DNA of 64,000 nt from Thalassolituus sp034111725 (GTDB lineage Bacteria > Pseudomonadota > Gammaproteobacteria > Pseudomonadales > Oceanobacteraceae), in contig NZ_JAWUWR010000079.1 in the NCBI RefSeq assembly GCF_034111725.1, positions 1-64,000 on the forward strand, written 5' to 3'. Position 1 is the first letter of the stretch; each line of letters starts with the position of its first letter. Position numbers and translations under genes: made by a program. Shown here piece after piece: positions 8,214-16,632 of this stretch. The notes beneath the pieces were generated by a model. The model saw only the letters and a program-made list of their open reading frames with translations. It was not told the DNA's origin and searched no databases.

Positions 8214-9049
8214 GTTTTAAACAATTTCGTGAAGACATTGCCTGCGTTTTTGAACGTGATCCTGCGGCAAGAAATACGTTTGAGGTGCTGACAACCTACC
8301 CGGGTGTTCACGCTATTTTACATCATCGAATTGCTAACTGGTTATGGCATAAAGGCCTTAAGTGGTTGGCGCGTATGCTGTCGACGTTTAGCCGTTGGAT
8401 GACCGGCATCGAGATTCATCCCGGAGCCACCATTGGTCGTCGCTTTTTCATTGATCACGGCATGGGCGTAGTCATCGGTGAGACGGCAGAAATTGGCGAT
8501 GACTGCACGCTCTATCACGGAGTAACACTGGGCGGTACCAGTTGGAAGAAAGGCAAGCGTCATCCCACTTTGCTAGATGGTGTGGTTGTTGGTGCGGGTG
8601 CCAAAGTTCTTGGGCCGATTACCGTGGGCAAAGATGCTCGCATCGGCTCTAATGCTGTGGTCACTAAAGATGTACCGGAAGGCGTCACTGTGGTGGGTAT
8701 TCCTGGTCGTATCGTACGTAAGGCTGCGGCAAAAGCATCGTCTGAAGTGGAAGATCGTCGTCGCGCGATTGCTGCGAAAATTGGCTTTGATGCCTACGGT
8801 ATGGCCGACGAAATGCCTGATCCGATTGCTCGTTCGATTCATAATCTTATGGACCACATGCACGCTGTTGATGGCAAGATCGACAGTATGTGCCGAGCGT
8901 TGAATCGCCTCGGTGACCATACTTGTGATGAAGCGCTGCCTGAGCTTGAGAAGGAGACTTTCGTTTGCCTGCACGAGCGCCTAAAGCGTGATGAGGATCC
9001 GGTATTGCCTGATAGGGCGGACGTTGGGGATGAAAAGCCAAGCGTTTAG
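8210..9049 (+). CDS. cysE: Serine O-acetyltransferase CysE
   Basis: CysE transfers acetyl from acetyl-CoA to L-serine, giving O-acetylserine for cysteine synthesis. The product is 279 residues with an N-terminal helical domain (1-70) and then a left-handed beta-helix of hexapeptide repeats. Family motifs include IEIHPGATIGRRFFIDHGMGVVIGE (written here only as landmarks IHPGA, FIDHG and VIGETAEIGD) and YHGVTLGGTSW. A roughly 90-residue acidic C-terminal extension follows the beta-helix. The GTG start overlaps the trmJ stop by four bases. Placement just before iscR/iscS, which consume cysteine sulfur, is the conserved order. Confidence 0.93.
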   Translation: MSFKQFREDIACVFERDPAARNTFEVLTTYPGVHAILHHRIANWLWHKGLKWLARMLSTFSRWMTGIEIHPGATIGRRFFIDHGMGVVIGETAEIGDDCTLYHGVTLGGTSWKKGKRHPTLLDGVVVGAGAKVLGPITVGKDARIGSNAVVTKDVPEGVTVVGIPGRIVRKAAAKASSEVEDRRRAIAAKIGFDAYGMADEMPDPIARSIHNLMDHMHAVDGKIDSMCRALNRLGDHTCDEALPELEKETFVCLHERLKRDEDPVLPDRADVGDEKPSV

Positions 9050-9094
9050 GTTGTCGGTAATCTCCAAGTAAGCAAGATGCATTTCAGGTCGGTT

Positions 9095-9128
9095 ATAGTT
9101 GACTGAAATAGTAGGGCATCCGCATAAT
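9095..9128 (+). promoter_or_regulatory. iscR promoter with type 1 IscR operator
   Basis: Bases 9095-9119 read ATAGTTGACTG, then AAATAGTAGGGCAT. This matches the E. coli type 1 IscR site (ATASYYGACT-RWWWY-AGTCRRSTAT) at nearly every position. The TTGACT inside it (9099-9104) can be the -35 box of a promoter with -10 CATAAT at 9123-9128, an 18-base spacing. Bound IscR would cover the promoter, giving the usual feedback control by Fe-S supply. The operator assignment is by comparison with the E. coli consensus. Confidence 0.75.
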
Positions 9129-9159
9129 GCTTCTCAATTACTGTTTTTAGGAGTCCCTT

Positions 9160-9642
9160 ATGCGTTTGACGACCAAAGGCCGTTATGCGGTCACCGCGAT
9201 GTTAGACTTGGCGTTGCATGCCAGTCGCGGCCCGGTAAGCCTGAATGATATTTCTGGTCGTCAGGGTATTTCGCTGTCTTATCTAGAGCAGTTGTTCGCT
9301 AAATTACGCCGCAGTGGTTTAGTTGCTAGCGTGCGTGGTCCGGGCGGTGGTTATCGTTTAAGTCGCGAAGACACAAGCATCAACGTTGCTGAAATTGTTG
9401 ATGCCGTTAATGAATCAATGGATGCCACCCGTTGTAATCGCAAGGGTGATTGCCAAGAAGGCCTAGAGTGCTTAACGCATCATCTTTGGTTGGACCTGAG
9501 CGATCAGATCCACAATTTTTTAAGTGATATCACTCTAAATGATTTGATAGAGCGTCGTGAAATCCAAGCCACCGCAGCCCGTCAAGACGAGCGCGCCAAC
9601 AGCCGCATTGATCTATTGCTGAGCTCCGAAGGTTCTAACTAA
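9160..9642 (+). CDS. iscR: Fe-S cluster-responsive regulator IscR
   Basis: IscR is an Rrf2-family winged-helix regulator that binds a [2Fe-2S] cluster and represses isc genes when clusters are plentiful. The 160-residue product has the MRLTTKGRYAVTAMLDLALH N-terminus and the LRRSGLVASVRGPGGGYRL recognition region. Three Cys (CNRKGDC near 92-98 and C104, then H107) form the cluster-binding set in IscR. AGGAG precedes the ATG at good spacing. Its own operator lies just upstream. iscS follows after 118 bases. Confidence 0.95.
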   Translation: MRLTTKGRYAVTAMLDLALHASRGPVSLNDISGRQGISLSYLEQLFAKLRRSGLVASVRGPGGGYRLSREDTSINVAEIVDAVNESMDATRCNRKGDCQEGLECLTHHLWLDLSDQIHNFLSDITLNDLIERREIQATAARQDERANSRIDLLLSSEGSN

Positions 9643-9760
9643 GTTTTGTTCAAGCGGTTAGCTTAGTGATGGCGCAGTTCGAATCAGCACTTGACCTTAC
9701 AGGCGTCATAAGCAAAATGGCGCCCTAAACCACGCAATTGCCTTGCCGAACAGGTCGACC

Positions 9761-10924
9761 ATGATATCTCTCTATCTCGATTACGCTGCTACTACTCCTG
9801 TTGATCCTACTGTTGCCGAACGTATGGGGCAGTGCCTCACACTTGACGGTAATTTTGCTAATCCGGCGTCTCGTTCGCATCGATTTGGCTGGCAAGCGGA
9901 GCAGGCGGTAGAGGTTGCTCGTCGTCAAGTGGCGGATTTAATAAGCGCCGATCCGCGCGAAATTGTTTGGACGTCTGGTGCAACAGAAAGTAATAACTTG
10001 GCCATCAAGGGCGTCGTTGAATGGTTGCGTCGAGAGCAGCCTAGTCGGCTGTTGCATATCGTGACCTCGGTTATTGAACACAAGGCCGTCCTCGATACCT
10101 GCGCTTATTTGCAGCAATACCATGACGTTGATGTTACTTGGTTGAGCCCTGACGCCGATGGCTTAATAGATCCACAGCAAATCGCAGACGCATTGCGTGA
10201 CGATACTTGCTTAGTGACTTTAATGGCGGTGAATAACGAATTAGGCACTATTACTGATGTGGCTGCGATTGCGCAGTTACTGAAAAATCATCGCGCGTTA
10301 TTGCACGTCGATGCTGCTCAAGCTGTGGGCAAAATGGCAGTGAATGTTAACGACTGGCAGGTTGATCTGCTGTCGATATCGGCACATAAGTTTTACGGTC
10401 CTAAAGGTATTGGTGCTTTGTATGTGCGCCGTGATCCGCAAGTGAAGTTGGTTGCTCAAATGCATGGAGGTGGCCATGAACGTGGTATGCGCTCGGGCAC
10501 TTTGCCAACGCATCAACTGGTCGGTATCGGTGAAGCTGCGCGTCTTTGCCAAGCGCAACTAGAGACAGATGAAAACCGCATTCGTGCATTGCGTGATCGT
10601 TTATGGCGGGGCATTCAGGCGCTAGATGACGTCTATATTAATGGTCATATTGATCAGCGTGTTGCTAACCATTTGAACGTGAGTTTCGGTGGTTTAGATG
10701 GTGAAATTTTACTGGCGTCTTTGGCGAAAGTAGCGGTGTCATCGGGTTCTGCCTGTACCTCGGCCAGCGTCGAACCGTCATATGTTTTGAAAGCCATCGG
10801 TCGCAGCGATGTACTTGCCCACGCCGGTTTACGCATGAGTGTGGGGCGTTTTACCACTGCTGACGATATTGATAACGCCATACATGAGATCACTCGAGTA
10901 GTGACCTTGCTGCGTAGTCATTGA
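9761..10924 (+). CDS. iscS: Cysteine desulfurase IscS, short C-terminus
   Basis: This PLP enzyme takes sulfur from cysteine for Fe-S clusters and tRNA thiolation. At 387 residues it aligns clearly with IscS: MISLYLDYAATTPVDP start, ATESNNLAIKG, the PLP Lys in SAHKFYGPKG, HGGGHERGMRSGTLPTHQ and the active-site loop SSGSACTSASVEPSYVL. The ATG at 9761 is preferred to the TTG at 9743. The protein stops at VVTLLRSH, about 20 residues before the E. coli end, removing the tail that helps bind the IscU scaffold. No iscU, iscA, hscB, hscA or fdx follows; ndk comes next. Fe-S assembly must use scaffolds encoded elsewhere, perhaps SUF. Confidence 0.92.
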   Translation: MISLYLDYAATTPVDPTVAERMGQCLTLDGNFANPASRSHRFGWQAEQAVEVARRQVADLISADPREIVWTSGATESNNLAIKGVVEWLRREQPSRLLHIVTSVIEHKAVLDTCAYLQQYHDVDVTWLSPDADGLIDPQQIADALRDDTCLVTLMAVNNELGTITDVAAIAQLLKNHRALLHVDAAQAVGKMAVNVNDWQVDLLSISAHKFYGPKGIGALYVRRDPQVKLVAQMHGGGHERGMRSGTLPTHQLVGIGEAARLCQAQLETDENRIRALRDRLWRGIQALDDVYINGHIDQRVANHLNVSFGGLDGEILLASLAKVAVSSGSACTSASVEPSYVLKAIGRSDVLAHAGLRMSVGRFTTADDIDNAIHEITRVVTLLRSH

Positions 10925-10987
10925 AACAAGCAGTCGTCAATTGTTACTAGGTGAGCGTCATGCGTACAACTTTCATGAAAATCTGCG

Positions 10988-10993
10988 TATAAT
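10988..10993 (+). promoter_or_regulatory. Perfect -10 box upstream of ndk
   Basis: TATAAT lies 52 bases before the ndk ATG in the iscS-ndk gap. The best -35 candidate at 17-base spacing (TACAAC, 10965-10970) is weak. A GGGTTTTAACCC palindrome follows the -10. This suggests ndk has its own promoter now that the isc genes are gone. Confidence 0.5.
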
Positions 10994-11045
10994 CCGCGGG
11001 TTTTAACCCTATAACTTCTCTTAAACACACAAATGGAGCTAAAAA

Positions 11046-11471
11046 ATGGCTGTTGAACGTACTCTGTCGATCATCAAACCAGACGCTGTTGCAAAAAACG
11101 TAATCGGCGAAATCCAATCTCGTTTCGAAAAAGCTGGTCTACAGATCGTTGCTGCTAAGATGATCAAGCTGGACGACGAAAAAGCTGGCGGTTTCTACGC
11201 TGAACACTCTGAGCGCGGCTTTTTCAAAGATTTGGTTGGTTTTATGACTTCAGGTCCTGTTGTTGTACAGGTTCTTGAAGGCGAAGGCGCAATCGCTAAA
11301 AACCGCGATCTAATGGGCGCTACTAACCCTAAAGAAGCAGCACCAGGCACTATCCGCGCTGACTTCGCAGAAAGCATCGATGCAAACGCTGCACACGGTT
11401 CTGATTCTGCTGAATCTGCTGCACGCTAAATTGCATACTTCTTCGCTGCTGACGAAATCTGCCCACGCTAA
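11046..11471 (+). pseudogene. ndk: Nucleoside diphosphate kinase interrupted by an in-frame TAA
   Basis: Ndk equilibrates NTP pools through a phospho-His intermediate. The frame from 11046 gives RTLSIIKPDAV, KNVIGEIQSRFEKAGL and the catalytic-His region ANAAHGSDSAESAAR, then meets TAA at 11427-11429. The next in-frame codons give IAYFFAADEICPR and a second TAA at 11469-11471, which is the normal Ndk C-terminus. The stop thus sits where GAA (Glu) is expected in AAREIAYFF, a single G-to-T change. The predicted product is 127 instead of about 141 residues. The lost Glu is the one that contacts the catalytic His in well-studied NDPKs. It may be a real mutation, recoding, or a sequencing error. 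Catalytic His is retained. Confidence 0.85.
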
Positions 11472-11545
11472 GTGGCAGTTTACGGAGGGGGCAGGAGCTC
11501 CTTCCGTTTCTTCCGTTCAGGATGCGCCACACCAGGTAAACACTG

Positions 11546-12694
11546 ATGACCGATACCCCCGAAAAAATTAATCTGTTGGGCTTGTCGCCCGCCAAAATGG
11601 AAGCCTTCTTTGCTGATTTAGGTGAAAAGCGTTTTCGTGCTCAGCAAATGCTGAAATGGATTCATCAGTTAGGTGAGGCTGATTTCGAAAAAATGACCAA
11701 TATGGGCAAGGGCTTGCGCGCCAAGCTTGCTGAGGTCAGCGAAATCCGACTGCCGGAAGTTGTGTACCATGATGTTTCGAAAGACGGCACCCAAAAGTGG
11801 GTGATGCGCATGCCGGGTGGCAGCTCGATTGAAACCGTCTACATCCCCGAAAAAGAGCGTGGCACCCTGTGTGTTAGCTCGCAGATTGGTTGTGCGTTGG
11901 ATTGCAGTTTTTGCTCCACGGGCAAACAAGGTTTTAACCGTGATCTTTCCGTTGCTGAAATCATTGGCCAAGTATTTGTTGCAGCCATGAGTTTCGACAA
12001 GCCGGGGGAGCGTCGCGAACGCAAAATTACTAACGTCGTCATGATGGGCATGGGTGAACCACTGTTGAACTTCGATAACGTGGTCGATTCTATGAACCTA
12101 ATGATGGACGATAACGCTTATGGTTTGTCTAAACGTCGAGTGACGTTAAGTACCTCTGGCGTTGTTCCTATGATGGATAAACTCGGTGACGTTACCGACG
12201 TATCTTTGGCGGTATCGTTACATGCGCCAAATGACGAATTGCGTAATCAACTCGTACCAATCAATAAAAAATATCCGCTAAAAGAATTGATTGCCGCTAC
12301 GAATCGTTATTTGAGTAAGCTGCCGGACCGTCGTAAAGCAACCATTGAATACACTATGATGGAAGGCGTTAACGATGAAATGGAACACGCGGTTGAATTG
12401 TCAGAATTAATGAAACAAGTGCCGTGTAAGATTAACCTTATTCCGTTTAATCCGTTCCCTAATTCGGGCTACAAACGCCCAAGTAATAATCGCCTCTATC
12501 GTTTTCGCGATTATTTAGTAAACCAAGGTCATATTGTTACTATTCGCTCCACTCGTGGTGACGATATCGACGCCGCTTGTGGTCAGTTGGTAGGTCGTGT
12601 TGAAGACCGTACTCGCCGCAGCGAACGCTACATCAATGCCATTCAATTAGACAATGTAGATTCAGAACAAACCCAAGAAGGCCCATCGCTATGA
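11546..12694 (+). CDS. rlmN: Dual-specificity RNA methyltransferase RlmN
   Basis: RlmN is a radical-SAM enzyme that methylates C2 of A2503 in 23S rRNA and A37 of some tRNAs. The 382-residue product has the radical-SAM CxxxCxxC motif in CALDCSFCSTGKQGF near residues 113-127, a GMGEPLLNFDNV segment, the LSTSGVVPMM block and the C-terminal ACGQL motif carrying the second catalytic Cys. It ends in an ATGA overlap with pilF. The leader between ndk and rlmN contains a GGAG/CTCC inverted repeat without a T-tract. Confidence 0.95.
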   Translation: MTDTPEKINLLGLSPAKMEAFFADLGEKRFRAQQMLKWIHQLGEADFEKMTNMGKGLRAKLAEVSEIRLPEVVYHDVSKDGTQKWVMRMPGGSSIETVYIPEKERGTLCVSSQIGCALDCSFCSTGKQGFNRDLSVAEIIGQVFVAAMSFDKPGERRERKITNVVMMGMGEPLLNFDNVVDSMNLMMDDNAYGLSKRRVTLSTSGVVPMMDKLGDVTDVSLAVSLHAPNDELRNQLVPINKKYPLKELIAATNRYLSKLPDRRKATIEYTMMEGVNDEMEHAVELSELMKQVPCKINLIPFNPFPNSGYKRPSNNRLYRFRDYLVNQGHIVTIRSTRGDDIDAACGQLVGRVEDRTRRSERYINAIQLDNVDSEQTQEGPSL

Positions 12695-13488
12695 CAGGAC
12701 GTGTGTTAGCTCGTTGTCTATTAATTTGCCTACCGATTTTCTTTCTTGCAGGGTGTGTGACTGTAACGGAAAGTCGTTTTACTAAAAAAGAATCTCCTGA
12801 AAAATCAGTCGAGAACTATACCCAGCTGGGCATAGGGTATTTACAAAAAGGGCGTCCTGATTGGGCCCGTCAGCGTTTGCAAAAAGCGTTAGCGGTTAAT
12901 CCAAATTATGCTCCAGCGAATGATGCTATGGGTATGGTTTGGCAAACCGAAGGTGAGTTGGATTTAGCCGAAGAATATTTTCTGAAGGCAATCAACGAAG
13001 ATAAAACCTTTACCTTAGCGCGTCATCATATTGGCCGTTTGTATTCGCAATTAAAGCAATCCGAAAAAGCCCAAGAGAATTTGCAAAAAGCAGCCGACGA
13101 TCGTTATTACGATAATCGTCCGGGCGCTTACAATGATTTAGCGTTGAATTTTTATCGTATGGATAAGAGTCAGCTAGCTATTGATGCGTATTTGCAAACC
13201 TTGCGTTTGGCTCCTTACAACGTGGATGCTTTAGTTAACGTCTCTACATTATTGTTCGAAGCACAAAATTACGAAGAGTCACTAAAGTATTTCGACCGTT
13301 TCGATCGTTTAGTACAGCGTAATCAAACCCGTCATACGGCCCATAGTTTGTGGCTAGGAATTAAGTTGGTAACCATCCAGCAAAATACGGCGCGTGTGAT
13401 TGAGTTTGCTACAGAGTTGAAGCAAAACTTTACAACTTCGACCGAATATCGTTTGTACCAAGAATCATTGTCAGGGCACGGTGCATGA
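12691..13488 (+). CDS. pilF: Type IV pilus biogenesis lipoprotein PilF/PilW
   Basis: PilF (PilW) is an outer-membrane lipoprotein needed for assembly of the PilQ secretin and stable type IV pili. The 265-residue product has a signal peptide with lipobox LAGC at residues 19-22, then TPR repeats covering about 40-220 (YTQLGIGYLQKGRPDWARQ is the first). The start overlaps the rlmN stop by four bases and its stop overlaps the ispG start by four. In Pseudomonas relatives rodZ lies between pilF and ispG; here it is absent. Placement and repeats make the call solid. Confidence 0.9.
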   Translation: MTGRVLARCLLICLPIFFLAGCVTVTESRFTKKESPEKSVENYTQLGIGYLQKGRPDWARQRLQKALAVNPNYAPANDAMGMVWQTEGELDLAEEYFLKAINEDKTFTLARHHIGRLYSQLKQSEKAQENLQKAADDRYYDNRPGAYNDLALNFYRMDKSQLAIDAYLQTLRLAPYNVDALVNVSTLLFEAQNYEESLKYFDRFDRLVQRNQTRHTAHSLWLGIKLVTIQQNTARVIEFATELKQNFTTSTEYRLYQESLSGHGA

Positions 13489-14603
13489 ATAAGAATCAGC
13501 CAAATCCAATCAAACGTCGCGTCAGTCGTAAAATCTGGGTAGGTAATGTGCCTGTAGGCGGTGATGCACCGATTGCAGTGCAAACCATGACAAATACCGA
13601 GACCACTGATGTGGCTGCAACGGTTGCGCAAATTAAACGTGCGCAAGATGCCGGTGTCGATATTGTGCGCGTATCCGTGCCGTCTATGGATGCCGCTGAA
13701 GCCTTTGGTAAGATTCGTAAGTTGGTCGACGTACCATTAATTGCTGATATCCATTTTGATTACCGTATTGCCCTACGAGTCGCGGAGTTAGGTGTCGATT
13801 GTTTGCGTATTAACCCTGGTAACATTGGTCGTGAAGATCGAGTGCGGGAAGTGGTTGAAGCGGCACGTCACAACGGTATTCCGATTCGTATCGGGGTCAA
13901 TGCTGGTTCGTTAGAAAAAGACCTGCAAAAGAAATACGGTGAGCCGACTCCCGAAGCTTTGGTTGAGTCAGCTATGCGTCATATCGATATTTTAGATCGT
14001 TTGAATTTCCCTGATTTCAAACTGAGCTTAAAAGCATCCGATATTTTTATGACGGTAGCGGCTTATCGTCAGATCGCAGGCCAAATTGAGCAACCATTGC
14101 ATTTGGGTATTACCGAAGCGGGTGGTTTACGTGGCGGCACAGTGAAGTCGTCTATTGGTTTAGGTTTATTGTTGTGGGACGGTATTGGCGACACTATTCG
14201 CGTATCGCTAGCAGCGGATCCGATTGAAGAAGTTAAAGTCGGCTGGGATATGCTGAAATCGTTAAAACTGCGTTCGCGCGGTATTAACTTTATCGCCTGT
14301 CCGAGTTGTTCACGTCAAAACTTTGATGTGATTAAGACAATGAACGAGCTAGAAATGCGTACCGAAGATATTCGTACTAGCATGGATGTCGCAGTGATTG
14401 GCTGTGTTGTTAACGGCCCAGGCGAAGCCAAAGAAGTCGATTTAGGGTTAACCGGTGGGCAGCCTAATTTGGTTTATATTGATGGTAAGCCAGCGGAAAA
14501 ACTCACCAACGACAATTTAGTCGACGACCTCGAGCGTTTGATTCGTGCGCGTGCGGCAAAGCTCGCTGAAGAGCGCAAAGACATTATCGCAACCGACGTT
14601 TAA
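13485..14603 (+). CDS. ispG: 4-hydroxy-3-methylbut-2-enyl diphosphate synthase IspG
   Basis: IspG (GcpE) reduces MEcPP to HMBPP in the MEP isoprenoid pathway using a [4Fe-4S] cluster. The 372-residue product has the TIM-barrel signature VPLIADIHFDYRIAL near 85-99 and NPGNIG near 106-111. The cluster Cys are in CPSCSRQ (near 272) and GCVVNGPGEA (near 306), followed by the conserved DLGLTGG. Its ATG overlaps the pilF stop, implying coupled translation. hisS follows 32 bases after its stop. Because it needs an Fe-S cluster, it depends on the reduced isc locus nearby or another assembly system. Confidence 0.96.
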   Translation: MNKNQPNPIKRRVSRKIWVGNVPVGGDAPIAVQTMTNTETTDVAATVAQIKRAQDAGVDIVRVSVPSMDAAEAFGKIRKLVDVPLIADIHFDYRIALRVAELGVDCLRINPGNIGREDRVREVVEAARHNGIPIRIGVNAGSLEKDLQKKYGEPTPEALVESAMRHIDILDRLNFPDFKLSLKASDIFMTVAAYRQIAGQIEQPLHLGITEAGGLRGGTVKSSIGLGLLLWDGIGDTIRVSLAADPIEEVKVGWDMLKSLKLRSRGINFIACPSCSRQNFDVIKTMNELEMRTEDIRTSMDVAVIGCVVNGPGEAKEVDLGLTGGQPNLVYIDGKPAEKLTNDNLVDDLERLIRARAAKLAEERKDIIATDV

Positions 14604-14635
14604 TTTGGGTTGCACTAGGAATTTAGATCGAGTTT

Positions 14636-15916
14636 ATGGCTAAAAATATTCAAGCAATTCGCGGTATGAACGACGTTCTACCTGCGCAAAGCCCTGTGTG
14701 GCAGTACTTAGAAGGTACTGTAAAAGACGTTCTTGCTGGTTACGGTTACGATGAAATTCGTATGCCGATTTTAGAGCAGACGGCGCTTTTCAAACGCTCT
14801 ATTGGTGAAGTCACCGATATCGTTGAAAAAGAAATGTACACGTTTGAAGATCGCAATGGCGATAGCCTGACGTTGCGCCCAGAAGGGACTGCTAGCTGTG
14901 TTCGCGCTTGTGAAGAGCATGGTTTGCTGTACAACCAAACTCAGCGTTTGTGGTACACCGGCCCGAGGTTCCGCCACGAGCGTCCGCAAAAAGGCCGTTA
15001 TCGTCAGTTCTTCCAAATTGGTGTTGAAACCTTTGGTATGGCGACACCGGATATCGACGCTGAAGTTATTCTAATGACCGCACGTCTTTGGCAGTTCTTA
15101 GGTTTAAGCGACTCAGTCACTTTGCAGTTAAATACCTTAGGGAGCAACGAAGCGCGTGCACGCTACCGTGATGCCTTGGTTGAATTTTTAAGCGAGCGCA
15201 AAGATCAGCTCGACGAAGATAGTTTACGTCGCCTAGAAACCAACCCATTACGGGTGTTAGATAGTAAAGATCCGCAAACTCAGGCGGTATTAGTTGGTGC
15301 GCCGGAACTTCACGACTATCTCGATGACGAAAGTCGCGAGCACTTTGCCACGTTGCGCGATATTCTCGATAGCGCTGGCGTCCAGTATGAAATCAACCAG
15401 CGTTTAGTTCGCGGCCTTGATTACTACTGTAAAACCGTATTTGAGTGGGTCACTGATAAGCTTGGTGCGCAAGGTACTGTGTGTGCTGGCGGTCGTTATG
15501 ACGGCTTGGTCGAGCAACTAGGTGGTAAGCCAACCCCTGCGGTCGGCTTTGCCATGGGCGTTGAGCGTCTTATCTTATTGCTTGAAACGCTAGAATTGAT
15601 TCCACCTGAAGTGTTACAAACGATCGACGTGTATGTTTGCGGCGTAGGTGTTGGAGCAGATAAAGCGGCACTTCTGTTGTCTGATCGTATTCGTGGTGAA
15701 CAACCTTGGCTGCGTGTCCAAACCCACTGCGGCGGCGGCAGCTTCAAGAGTCAGATGAAAAAAGCCGATAAAAGCGGCGCCCATTTTGCGTTGCTGTTAG
15801 GCGAAAGCGAAATCGCTGATGGCAATGTAACGGTTAAAGATATGCGTGGCGGTGCTGACCAGCAGACACTGGCTCAAGCCGACGTTTCGGCTTGGCTGGC
15901 TGAACACGTAAACTGA
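14636..15916 (+). CDS. hisS: Histidyl-tRNA synthetase HisS
   Basis: HisS charges tRNA-His in the cytoplasm. The 426-residue product has class II motif 2 (LWYTGPRFRHERPQKGRYRQF near 109-129, landmark FRHERPQ) and the His-specific loops LVRGLDYYCKTVFEW and AGGRYDGLVEQLGG. Motif 3 (GFAMGVERL) is near 312-320, and a C-terminal anticodon-binding domain covers about 335-426. It starts MAKNIQAIRGMNDVLP, the standard N-terminus. It is in the ispG-hisS-yfgM-bamB-der run. Confidence 0.97.
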   Translation: MAKNIQAIRGMNDVLPAQSPVWQYLEGTVKDVLAGYGYDEIRMPILEQTALFKRSIGEVTDIVEKEMYTFEDRNGDSLTLRPEGTASCVRACEEHGLLYNQTQRLWYTGPRFRHERPQKGRYRQFFQIGVETFGMATPDIDAEVILMTARLWQFLGLSDSVTLQLNTLGSNEARARYRDALVEFLSERKDQLDEDSLRRLETNPLRVLDSKDPQTQAVLVGAPELHDYLDDESREHFATLRDILDSAGVQYEINQRLVRGLDYYCKTVFEWVTDKLGAQGTVCAGGRYDGLVEQLGGKPTPAVGFAMGVERLILLLETLELIPPEVLQTIDVYVCGVGVGADKAALLLSDRIRGEQPWLRVQTHCGGGSFKSQMKKADKSGAHFALLLGESEIADGNVTVKDMRGGADQQTLAQADVSAWLAEHVN

Positions 15917-15969
15917 ACAACTAACATATTAATAGAACAACAACGGACTCGTGTTGGGGATAAATAAGC

Positions 15970-16632
15970 ATGACTGAATTGCGTACGGATGAAGAACAAG
16001 CAGAAGCGTTAAAAAAATGGTGGTCAGACAACGGCGCGGGCGTCGTAACTACGATTGCTGTAGTTGCTGCCGGCTGGTTTGGTTGGGGTGCTTGGCAAAA
16101 TAATCAACAGCAAACTGGTGAAGCTGCTTCTGCCGTTTATAGCCAATTGGTTGAGCTATCTGCGCAACCGGCAGAAAGCCAAGATGCTGCTGCCAAAGCA
16201 GAAATGCAAGCACTGGCTGAACAACTAAAAGGCGAGTACAGCAGTACTTCTTACGCTGACTTCGGTAGCTTGTTTATTGCTCGTTTTGCTGCTGACGCTG
16301 GCGATTACGACAGTGCCGTTGCCGAACTGACTGCACTGATCGCTAGCGCTGACAAAGGGCCAATAAAATACATTGCCCAAGCACGCTTAGCCGCTATTTT
16401 AGTGCAGCAAGAGAAACTGGATGAAGCATTAGCGATTGTTACTAATATCCCTGATCCAGCTTACGCGCCGCAATTTGAAGAAACCCGTGGTGATGCTCTG
16501 TTCCTGAAGGGTGACAAAGCGGCGGCCCGCGAAGCTTATTTGCGCGCTTTAGGAGCTGCTCAAGAACTGGGTATTAATAATCCAGCGTTGCAACGTAAGG
16601 CTGATAGCTTGGCTATCGCTGGAGACGCCTAA
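15970..16632 (+). CDS. yfgM: YfgM family TPR protein (periplasmic chaperone network)
   Basis: YfgM is an inner-membrane protein with one N-terminal transmembrane helix and a periplasmic TPR domain; in E. coli it associates with SecYEG and PpiD. The 220-residue product shows a short cytoplasmic start, EEQAEALKKWWSDNG, then a hydrophobic segment (about 21-40), an Ala/Gln-rich stretch and TPR-like helices to the end. Its TAA overlaps the ATG of bamB (TAATG), and this hisS-yfgM-bamB-der order is the conserved one. Confidence 0.9.
   Translation: MTELRTDEEQAEALKKWWSDNGAGVVTTIAVVAAGWFGWGAWQNNQQQTGEAASAVYSQLVELSAQPAESQDAAAKAEMQALAEQLKGEYSSTSYADFGSLFIARFAADAGDYDSAVAELTALIASADKGPIKYIAQARLAAILVQQEKLDEALAIVTNIPDPAYAPQFEETRGDALFLKGDKAAAREAYLRALGAAQELGINNPALQRKADSLAIAGDA

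Noticed and set aside
11472..11545. GGAG/CTCC inverted repeat between ndk and rlmN as a terminator or riboswitch
   Set aside because: No T-tract and no recognised riboswitch core; too little structure to claim.
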